A stretch of 6,191 bases of DNA, taken from contig JAHFDU010000092.1 in the NCBI GenBank assembly GCA_023248835.1, positions 3,430-9,620 on the forward strand, read 5' to 3'. The notes beneath the pieces were generated by a model. The model was not told the origin of the DNA, did no database searches, and worked only from the letters and a program-made list of their open reading frames with translations. Positions 1-5,635 of the stretch are shown here, piece by piece. The DNA comes from Myxococcales bacterium (GTDB lineage: Bacteria > Myxococcota_A > Polyangia > Palsa-1104). How positions within the stretch are numbered: the first letter of the stretch is position 1; every line of letters begins with the position of its first letter. The position numbers were made by a program, and so were the translations under genes.

Positions 1-366
1 CAACGCCCGGTAGCGTGCTTGCCGAGCCGCATCCATCGAGCGCCCACGGACCACCACCGGCAATACCACCGCGGCGAGTCCCATCGCGGCTGCGGTCGCC
101 GCCACTGCGTCGGCTTCGTGGCGCGAGTCCGGGCGCAGCTGGTGATCGACCGCGGCGGCAAAAAGCGTGAGGCCGAGGCGATCTGAGAGCAGGTGCAAGG
201 CGTCGAGCAGCGTGCGCGAATCGGGGCCACCTGAACACGCTATCAGCACCCGACCGCCCGCCGGACACAGGCGCTTCATCGCCTGCGATACCTGGGTTTG
301 TAGCCGTAGGATCGGGTCCACGGCCCTGTCTAGCACGGATTCAGGTTTCTCGTTGCAATCTCGCAT
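1..366 (-). CDS. tilS: tRNA(Ile)-lysidine synthetase TilS, N-terminal part (runs off left edge)
   Basis: TilS uses ATP to join lysine to C34 of the CAU-anticodon tRNA(Ile), which changes its decoding from AUG to AUA. It is a cytoplasmic, normally essential enzyme. Reading the minus strand from ATG 366-364 gives 122 codons open to base 1. The PP-loop ATP-binding motif SGGPDS lies at residues 45-50 after the strand RVLIAC, and VDHQLRPDS (73-81) followed by HEA matches the second TilS signature VDHGLRPES. The ARQARYRAL segment at the left edge matches the conserved AR..RY..L region. Family members are about 320-470 residues, so only the N-terminal quarter to third is present. No in-frame ATG, GTG or TTG was found just upstream, and a GGA lies about 5 bases before this ATG. 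Met30 is an alternative start, but the 29 residues before it look plausibly coding. The gene is divergent from the large TPR gene. The identification is secure; the start is less so. Confidence 0.9.
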   Translation of the reverse strand, partial: MRDCNEKPESVLDRAVDPILRLQTQVSQAMKRLCPAGGRVLIACSGGPDSRTLLDALHLLSDRLGLTLFAAAVDHQLRPDSRHEADAVAATAAAMGLAAVVLPVVVRGRSMDAARQARYRAL

Positions 367-403
367 GTTTCCATGGTAAGCGGGGTTCAGCCCAGCGTAG
401 GGT

Positions 404-432
404 TTGAACGAAAAAAGAACCAAAGTTACTAA
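404..432 (+). promoter_or_regulatory. Weak candidate sigma70-type promoter for the large gene
   Basis: TTGAAC at 404-409 resembles a -35 box (TTGACA, 5 of 6 positions if the last A/C is discounted). It is followed after 17 bases by TACTAA at 427-432, which matches the TATAAT -10 consensus at only three positions. The spacing and the position in the A/T-richer part of the divergent region fit. The -10 match is poor, and promoters of the suspected host group are not well enough defined to rely on this. A 5' leader of about 45-50 bases would result. Confidence 0.25.
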
Positions 433-473
433 CAGATACCGTCAGCCAAAATGGATCGGGCGCAAGAGAAGGC

Positions 474-479
474 AGAGAG
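474..479 (+). promoter_or_regulatory. Ribosome binding site deciding the start of the large gene
   Basis: The purine-rich AGAGAG at 474-479 lies 7 bases before ATG 487. A better Shine-Dalgarno-like string, GAGAAGG at 466-472, lies 14 bases before it, which is rather far. The start is fixed mainly by an in-frame TAA at 481-483, since ATG 487 is the first possible start codon after it. Confidence 0.45.
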
Positions 480-486
480 TTAAAAG

Positions 487-3400
487 ATGGCCAGAAGAAA
501 TCGTTCCCGCAGCAAGCAGCCCAGTAGCCAAACCAGCAACACGCCGAACTCCTCCGAAGAAGTTTCGACAGCTACTGTCGAACAGGATGTTCCGCCATCG
601 ACGATCGTGGCGAGCACGGAGATCGATGTGCCGACGCCAGGTGGTTCGAGCTCTCAGGGCGCGCCCAGCACGGACGTGGTAAGTCCTGCGGGTGTAACCA
701 CTCCGGTGCTTGACTTGTCGGAGGTGGAAGCGCTGGCCAAACAGCTGCGGTCGGGCAAGTGCGTGCTGTGCGCTGGCCACCGCCTCGGGTCCAGTGGCAT
801 TCGCGATTTGGTCGCCACCTTGACCGCTGCTTTACCCGAAGCGCCTTCGCAACAATTTGCCGACGTCGTCAGCGCTCGCCCACTGACGGCTGCCGGTTTT
901 GTGCGGCGTCGACTCGGTGATCGCTTTTCCGCCGAGATCGATCGCGCCACGCAAGACTCGAACGCGCCGCTCTCCGAAGCGATGACGCTGTTCGCAGACC
1001 TGCCGTTCCGCGCTTTCTTCACCACTGCATATGACAATCATTTTGAACGCGCCCTCAATGAAAAGGGCGCCCATCCCATCGTCTACACCCCGAGTGACAT
1101 CGAAGCGCTCCGTCAAGACGGCAAGAAACCGTTTGTGTTCAAAGCATTCGGCGACGCCACACGCGCCAATACAGTGATTTTCAGCGCCGAAGATCTGCAC
1201 AGCGCGCTTGCCGACGGTGGCTACCGCGACGTCGCGCAGGATCTATTTCGTCGACGCAGTTTCTTCTTCATCGGATTCGAACCGGGCGACCCCGAGCTCA
1301 CCATCTTGCTCGAGCGTGTGCTCGCTGGCGCGCGCGGTGAAGAGCACTATGCGGTGCTGCCTGGTCTCACCGAATTTGAAAAAGAGGAATTACTTGTCGC
1401 CTACGGTATTCGCGTACTCGAGTCCAACGACCTGGTGCTGATCGCGCACAAGCTCAAAGAACTGGTCGGCGACGAGCCGATCTTGCCCGACGACGAAAAT
1501 GTCGAAGCGTGGCTAGAATTGGCCGTCGCCGATCCCGATCAGTTAGAAGTTTTCTCCCGCCTCGACGCCATGGAAAATCGCTTTCGCCAGGAGAACAAGG
1601 CAGAGCTATTGGTCGAGCTACAGCTCGGCCGCACCGAGTTTGACAAAGATCCGAGCGTGCGGGCGCGACGTCTCATTGAAGTCGCACAGCTGTTCGAAAA
1701 ATCGCTCAGCGACAACGAGCGCGCCTTCACAGCCCTGAGCGCTGCGTTTGAGCAGCAGCCCGATCTCGGCCTCGTCGGCGAGCTCGAGCGACTCGCCGAA
1801 GCCGCAGGCAAGTGGAACGATCTTGCCACCGAGCTCGAGCGGCTAGCGCCCGCCCTGCCCGAGGGTGAACGCGCTGAATTGTGGCTGGGGCTGGCGCGCA
1901 TCCAGCGCGACAAACTCGGGCAGCTGGACGCCGCCCTCAAGTCGGCCGAGGAGACGCTCAAGCTCGGACCCAATTTCGGCGACGCGCGAGCACTCCGGCT
2001 CGATCTCTTGCGCAAACTTCAGCGTCCAAACGATCTTGCCAAAGCGCTTAGCGAGGAACTCACACAAGCCAGCACTGACGAGAAGCGTCTACAGATTCAG
2101 CTCGAGCTCGGCGATTTGTACGACGTCCGGCTGAAGCAATCAACCCAAGCGATCGCAGCATACCGAGAGGCGTTGGCGCTCGATGCCGGCAATGAAATCG
2201 CGTCGTCTGGTCTCGAAAGTTTGTATCGTCGCGAAAGCCGTTTTGCCGATTTGATCGCGCTGTACGACGCGGAGGCGGCGCAGGGTAAAGGGCGCGATCC
2301 GCGCACCTTGCACCTGTGGGCGGCGCAGCTCTGCAAAACCAAACTGAACGACTTGCAAAAGGCCATCGAACGCTTTGAAGCCATCCTGGCTGACGAGCCT
2401 AACCACCGCGAAGCGCTGACTGCGCTCGAGTCGCTCTACAGCGACAGCGGCAAGAGTGCTGGCGGGGATAGAACCGACAAGAAAGATCTTCTGCGCACGC
2501 TCGAGCGCCAGTTCCAAGCCGCGGACAGCGACGCGGAGCGCTTGACTTTGGCCCGCCGGTTGGCCGATGCGCACAGCGCTACCGTAGACGGCGCAGCGAG
2601 CGCGGTCGAGTGGCTCGAGCAGGCGCTGCAAATCGACAGCAACAGCCAGGATCTCTTGACCTCTTTGGCAGAGAATCATCGCAAGCTCGGTCGCTTCAGC
2701 GAGCTTACCGAAGCGCTGCGTCGCCGAGCCGCTCTGTCTGCGCCGAGTGAAAAGGCGGATCTGTTTGCCGAAATCGGCGCACTGTACGAGCGCGAACTCG
2801 CCGATCCCGATCGCGCCATCGAAGCCTATCTCGACGCTGAAGCCGCTGACTCGGATCACGCGCCCACGCTGGCGGCACTCGAGCGTTTGTACACTTCGAC
2901 CGGCGCCGACGAGCGCGCTGCCGATTTGATGATGCGCCGCTCCGACTTGATCGTTACGCCGAGGGAAAAAGTCGACTTACTTCAGCGCGCGGGCGACCGT
3001 CTGCTCTCCAAAGACATCGATGACAACAAAGCCCAGTCCGCATTTGAACGGGCGCTCGCGATCGACGCGGCGCATCTGCCCACCATGCTTTCTCTTGCAG
3101 CACTTCACAAGAAGCGCGGCGACGTGCTCAAAGCGGCGCGTCTGTTGGTCGACGCGGTTCCACATTCTTCCAGCCGCGGTCAGCGCGCCGATTTTCTGAT
3201 GGAGGCGGCCGGGATCTATGATCAGCTCGGTGATCGGCGCCGATCCAGCGAACTGTATCTCGACGCGCTCGCCATCGATCCAGAACATATCGCCGCCGCC
3301 GAGCGGGTCAGCGAAATTCTGTGGAAAGACGGTCGCTATCAGGAGCTGGTGCCGATCCTCGACGGGCTCACCAAGACCACGGCGCAGGTTACTCCGCAAG

Positions 3401-5469
3401 TCGAGCTCGAGCGACTAGAGCGTTTGGTGCAGGCCGCCAAAGCCACCCACGCCAACGAGATCCTCGAGCGATCGCTCGAAAAGGCGGTGCGACTCGATCC
3501 ATCGCGAGTCGATTTTCAGCGCGAGCGCTCAGCCCTGCTTTTCGCTCAGAGCAATTACGCCGAAGCCGAGCGATCGCTGCGCGCGGTGCTGGCTTCTTCC
3601 AGTACGTTGGAAGATTCAGAGCGCGTGCTACTCCACTACGAGCTCGGCGCTTGCGCCCTCAAGCTCGGTCGCAAAGCCGATGCCCGCGACCGATTCGCCC
3701 AAGCGCTCTCGCTTGACAGCACCCACCGCCCGACTTTGCTGCTGCAGGTGGAGGCGAGCGACGACACTCCAGCCGCGATCATTTCGGCCAAACAGGCGCT
3801 CCTGCCTGGCGCCACCGTCGAAGAGCAGGTGCAGTTGTGGCGCGAGATCGGCGATCTGTACGAGCGCGACCTCAAGGATCTCGAGGGAGCGTGCAAGAGT
3901 TTCGACGAGGCCTTGGCACTGCGTGCCGAGGATCGACGCCTGCTCCATCGCAGTCGCGACGTGCTGGTCGAACTTGGCCGCTGGTCCGAAGCACTCGATC
4001 GCATCAAGCGGTTGATTATGCTCGAAACCGACCCCAAGTTGAAGGCGCGCTATTTGACCGCGGCTGGCCTGATTTGCCGCGATGAACTGAAGCGCACCGA
4101 GGACGCCGACCAGCTGTTCAGCGACGCGCTCGAGCAAGATGCAACTTATGAGCGCGCCGACAAGGCCCTCGAAGACATGTGGCAGCGCACCGAGGATTGG
4201 GAGCAGTTGGCGCGTCACTATCGCAAGCGGCTGCAGCGCCTCGGTTCGCCATCGAACGACGGTCGCGACGAAGAGCGTCTGCGCGTCTGGTCGGCGCTCG
4301 GCACGCTCTGCCTTGAAAAGCTCGACCAACGCGACAGTGCGCTGTCGGCGCTCGAAGTGGCAGCCTCGCTCGATCGCACCAATCTCGACCGGCAGAAGCA
4401 GCTCAGCGAGCTTTATCTCGAGGCGGGGTCCGATCACACCGACAAAGCGATCGCTTCGGTGCAGCAGCTGCTGCGCGCCGACAAGCAGCGGGTGGCACAC
4501 TACCGCACCTTGCGCCAGCTCTATCTATCCATGGGCGAGAACGAAAAAGCGGCGGCCTGCTCGGCCGCGCTGGTATTCCTGAAAAAAGGCGAACCGGTCG
4601 ACGAAGAAGCAGTCGCGGCGAAGAAGCAGCGTCCGTTTGCGGTCGCCAAGCGGGCGCTCAACGACGAGATGTGGCAGAAGCTGACTCATCCCGACGAAGA
4701 TCGCTACTTGCAAGCCTTGTTTAACGCGCTGGCCCCGAGTGTCACCAAGGCGCAAGCGATGCCGCACAAGCACTTTGGGCTGCAGCGCAAAGAGGTCGTG
4801 GCCGCAAACGATGCGCGTAGTGGCATCAAAGCGCTGCGCTATATTGTCAGCACGCTCGGATTACCGCTGCCGGAGCTCTACGTACAGGCAACGCAGCCGA
4901 GCGCGCTCATCTACCGTAACTGCGTCGAGAAGCAGACGCTGCTGCCAAGTTACATCGTCGGCGGACCGCTGCTAAAGATCGACAATGAGCGCGAACTCGC
5001 TTTCTTGGTAGCTCGCCACGCCGCGCACCTGCGCCCCGAGCGCATCTTGCGCGAAGCTTGCGCGCAGCCAGCGCAAATCGCCCATTTGCTCGATGCAGCA
5101 GCGGCGCTGTCGCAGGCCAGCGACGGCGACAGCAGCGCGCTTAAGGGAGACATCGGCAAGACCGTCGAAGGCATCCGCCGTGCGCTCTCGCCGAGCTTGC
5201 TCGAACAGGTAGTCAGCGTCGGGCGCCGCATTCGGCAAAGCGGAATCTCGAGCGAAAACCTGGTGACCAGCTGGTACCAAGTGACCGATCTCACCGCTAC
5301 CCGAGCGGCGTTGGTGCTGGCCGGCGATCTCGAAACCACGGCGCGCCTGATCGCCAAAGAGCCAGCTTCTTCCTCGACTCTACAGCCGATGCAGCGACTG
5401 ATGGACCTCATCTGGTCGAGCGTCAGCGAGGACATCTTCGCGGTGCAGAAACATCTGGGACTGTTGTAA
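487..5469 (+). CDS. 1660-residue protein: degenerate SIR2-like domain, long TPR array, M48-like C-terminal domain
   Basis: This is not a gene I can name. Residues 1-75 are a probably disordered Ser/Thr/Pro-rich tail that starts with a basic patch (R/K at 3, 4, 6, 8, 10). Residues about 78-325 match the SIR2-like family seen in bacterial defence effectors, but without its catalytic Asn and His. Residues about 337-1368 form a helical array of TPR-type units, a fold used for protein-protein contacts. Residues about 1380-1660 look like a decayed M48 metallopeptidase domain. There is no signal peptide or membrane segment, so the protein is probably cytoplasmic. The start is bounded by an in-frame stop at 481-483. 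The gene has its own promoter region, is divergent from tilS and convergent with the hydrolase gene, and so is probably monocistronic. The frame is intact over nearly 5 kb with uniform codon use, which argues for selection on the protein. A scaffold or sensor role is inferred; the substrate or partner is unknown. Confidence 0.9.
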   Translation: MARRNRSRSKQPSSQTSNTPNSSEEVSTATVEQDVPPSTIVASTEIDVPTPGGSSSQGAPSTDVVSPAGVTTPVLDLSEVEALAKQLRSGKCVLCAGHRLGSSGIRDLVATLTAALPEAPSQQFADVVSARPLTAAGFVRRRLGDRFSAEIDRATQDSNAPLSEAMTLFADLPFRAFFTTAYDNHFERALNEKGAHPIVYTPSDIEALRQDGKKPFVFKAFGDATRANTVIFSAEDLHSALADGGYRDVAQDLFRRRSFFFIGFEPGDPELTILLERVLAGARGEEHYAVLPGLTEFEKEELLVAYGIRVLESNDLVLIAHKLKELVGDEPILPDDENVEAWLELAVADPDQLEVFSRLDAMENRFRQENKAELLVELQLGRTEFDKDPSVRARRLIEVAQLFEKSLSDNERAFTALSAAFEQQPDLGLVGELERLAEAAGKWNDLATELERLAPALPEGERAELWLGLARIQRDKLGQLDAALKSAEETLKLGPNFGDARALRLDLLRKLQRPNDLAKALSEELTQASTDEKRLQIQLELGDLYDVRLKQSTQAIAAYREALALDAGNEIASSGLESLYRRESRFADLIALYDAEAAQGKGRDPRTLHLWAAQLCKTKLNDLQKAIERFEAILADEPNHREALTALESLYSDSGKSAGGDRTDKKDLLRTLERQFQAADSDAERLTLARRLADAHSATVDGAASAVEWLEQALQIDSNSQDLLTSLAENHRKLGRFSELTEALRRRAALSAPSEKADLFAEIGALYERELADPDRAIEAYLDAEAADSDHAPTLAALERLYTSTGADERAADLMMRRSDLIVTPREKVDLLQRAGDRLLSKDIDDNKAQSAFERALAIDAAHLPTMLSLAALHKKRGDVLKAARLLVDAVPHSSSRGQRADFLMEAAGIYDQLGDRRRSSELYLDALAIDPEHIAAAERVSEILWKDGRYQELVPILDGLTKTTAQVTPQVELERLERLVQAAKATHANEILERSLEKAVRLDPSRVDFQRERSALLFAQSNYAEAERSLRAVLASSSTLEDSERVLLHYELGACALKLGRKADARDRFAQALSLDSTHRPTLLLQVEASDDTPAAIISAKQALLPGATVEEQVQLWREIGDLYERDLKDLEGACKSFDEALALRAEDRRLLHRSRDVLVELGRWSEALDRIKRLIMLETDPKLKARYLTAAGLICRDELKRTEDADQLFSDALEQDATYERADKALEDMWQRTEDWEQLARHYRKRLQRLGSPSNDGRDEERLRVWSALGTLCLEKLDQRDSALSALEVAASLDRTNLDRQKQLSELYLEAGSDHTDKAIASVQQLLRADKQRVAHYRTLRQLYLSMGENEKAAACSAALVFLKKGEPVDEEAVAAKKQRPFAVAKRALNDEMWQKLTHPDEDRYLQALFNALAPSVTKAQAMPHKHFGLQRKEVVAANDARSGIKALRYIVSTLGLPLPELYVQATQPSALIYRNCVEKQTLLPSYIVGGPLLKIDNERELAFLVARHAAHLRPERILREACAQPAQIAHLLDAAAALSQASDGDSSALKGDIGKTVEGIRRALSPSLLEQVVSVGRRIRQSGISSENLVTSWYQVTDLTATRAALVLAGDLETTARLIAKEPASSSTLQPMQRLMDLIWSSVSEDIFAVQKHLGLL
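718..1461 (+). other. SIR2-like domain (residues about 78-325), catalytic residues apparently lost
   Basis: The order of motifs fits the SIR2_2 type domain. A strand and Rossmann-type loop at 92-105 reads C95-A-G in place of the usual GAG. FFTTAYDNHFERAL at 177-190 corresponds to TTNYDxxxExAL. VFKAFGD at 217-223 corresponds to lxKlHGd and is followed by IFSAEDL (231-237), the usual iilT..dY position. FFFIGFEPGDPEL at 259-271 matches the strongly conserved FIGfS..DpdL segment. HYAVLPG (287-293) and YGIRVLES (306-313) match the closing strands. The family's NADase Asn is Ala181 and its His is Phe221. The fold assignment rests on several collinear motifs. Loss of activity is inferred from the family's known catalytic residues. 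Confidence 0.75.
1657..4590 (+). repeat. TPR-type repeat array coding region, about 72-residue double units
   Basis: By eye, unit starts fall near residues 391, 460, 532, 602, 681, 754, 826, 898, 971, 1042, 1111, 1181, 1263 and 1333 (the last is half a unit). The spacing is 69-82 with most near 70-73. Each unit has a first TPR-like hairpin (for example ELGDLYDVRL, then AIAAYREALALD at 555-566, with the small/aromatic residues at TPR positions 8, 11, 20, 24 and 27). A second, weaker hairpin follows, of the form L..L..LY...gr...L. The 79-residue unit has an extra polar loop at about 652-668 and the 82-residue unit one at about 1252-1262. A related helical segment at 337-390 probably starts the array. 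Units are diverged at DNA level, so this is an old protein repeat, not a recent DNA tandem repeat. Confidence 0.85.
4624..5466 (+). other. C-terminal M48-peptidase-like domain without its zinc motif (residues about 1380-1660)
   Basis: The segment ending SYIVGGPLLKI (1488-1498) followed by ERELAFLVARHAAHL (1501-1515) has the layout of M48 peptidases, in which a strand and 'g.l..l' precede EL.fvl.HElaHl. Here the HExxH positions are R1510, H1511, A1512, A1513 and H1514, so the first zinc His and the catalytic Glu are missing. Further on, VTDLTATRAALVLAGDLE (1599-1616) resembles the M48 ElxADrxAlxlaG helix that carries the third zinc ligand, with Asp1601 in place of Glu. The match is from memory of the family pattern and is weaker than the SIR2-like match. 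It could instead be an unrelated all-helical C-terminal cap. Confidence 0.5.
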
Positions 5470-5478
5470 TCTTCGCAA

Positions 5479-5624
5479 CCTTCACGCCCACACGCTCCGC
5501 TCGCCCTGCGCTTGGGCTTCGACAAGCTCAGCATAATCGGGGGGGGACTTATGGCCGCTCATCATGAGCCTGTCGAAGGACGCTGCGCCGCGCTCAGGAT
5601 GCACGGACAGGGGGCGCGTGAAGG
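5479..5624. repeat. Short outer inverted repeat around the intergenic palindrome
   Basis: CCTTCACGC at 5479-5487 is the exact reverse complement of GCGTGAAGG at 5616-5624. The two 9-base arms enclose almost the whole convergent intergenic region, including the inner inverted repeat. The arrangement could be the ends of a small non-autonomous element, or simply part of a larger hairpin. I see no target-site duplication next to the arms, so the mobile-element reading is weak. Confidence 0.35.
5517..5578. repeat. Imperfect 24-nt inverted repeat (extragenic palindrome type)
   Basis: The arm at 5517-5540 begins CTTCGACAAGCTCA and the arm at 5555-5578 ends TGAGCCTGTCGAAG. The 24-base arms pair at 19 positions around a 14-base loop that continues a run of eight G (5539-5546). 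Copies of the CTTCGACA-x-GCTCA...TGAGC-x-TGTCGAAG pattern are, as I recall, frequent between genes in many GC-rich genomes, so this is probably one member of a dispersed extragenic palindrome family. It lies 47 bases after the stop of the large gene and 57 bases from the stop of the convergent hydrolase gene. It may therefore help end transcription from both sides, although no T-tract follows it as in a classical intrinsic terminator. Confidence 0.7.
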
Positions 5625-5635
5625 CTTACTAATCT

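Larger units (their letters stand above)
367..486. promoter_or_regulatory. Divergent intergenic region between tilS and the SIR2-like/TPR gene
   Basis: These 120 bases separate two genes transcribed away from each other, so promoters in both directions are expected here. The middle part (about 403-455) is clearly more A/T-rich than the flanking coding DNA and includes an A-rich stretch at 411-417. I see no clear operator palindrome, riboswitch-like structure or terminator. An ATG at 451 opens an 11-codon reading frame (MDRAQEKAES, stop at 481-483) that ends three bases before the start of the large gene. No ribosome binding site precedes it, so I do not call it a gene. Confidence 0.6.

Noticed and set aside
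404..682. Plus-strand frame MNEKRTKVTNRYRQ... overlapping the start of the large gene
   Set aside because: It begins in the promoter region, overlaps the N-terminus of the large gene by about 200 bases in another frame, has an Arg-rich low-information product and resembles nothing.
718..1461. Active SIR2 antiphage NADase effector
   Set aside because: The Asn and His required in the characterised effectors are Ala181 and Phe221, and no defence partner genes are visible in the window.
1786..1845. Repeated GAGCTCGAGCG strings (also near 3402)
   Set aside because: They encode the recurring Glu-Leu-Glu-Arg-Leu of TPR helices with preferred codons, so they are protein repeats rather than DNA repeats.
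2140..2859. Minus-strand open frame of 239 codons inside the large gene
   Set aside because: It is a shadow of the TPR coding region with no recognisable motifs and no plausible ribosome binding context.
3464..3479. 16-base perfect palindrome TCGAGCGATCGCTCGA, with further GCGATCGC sites at 2149, 3570 and 4447
   Set aside because: All lie in the TPR coding region, where common codons for Leu-Glu-Arg-Ser-Leu and Ala-Ile-Ala generate this octamer. Without genome-wide counts I cannot call it a HIP1-like over-represented motif.
3628..4500. Minus-strand open frame of 290 codons inside the large gene
   Set aside because: It is antisense to an intact, domain-bearing frame and has no recognisable domain. 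In GC-rich coding DNA long antisense frames are expected as a by-product of codon bias.
5470..5635. Classical rho-independent terminator between the convergent genes
   Set aside because: The hairpin is present, but no T-run follows either arm on either strand, so only a possible termination role is noted under the inverted repeat.
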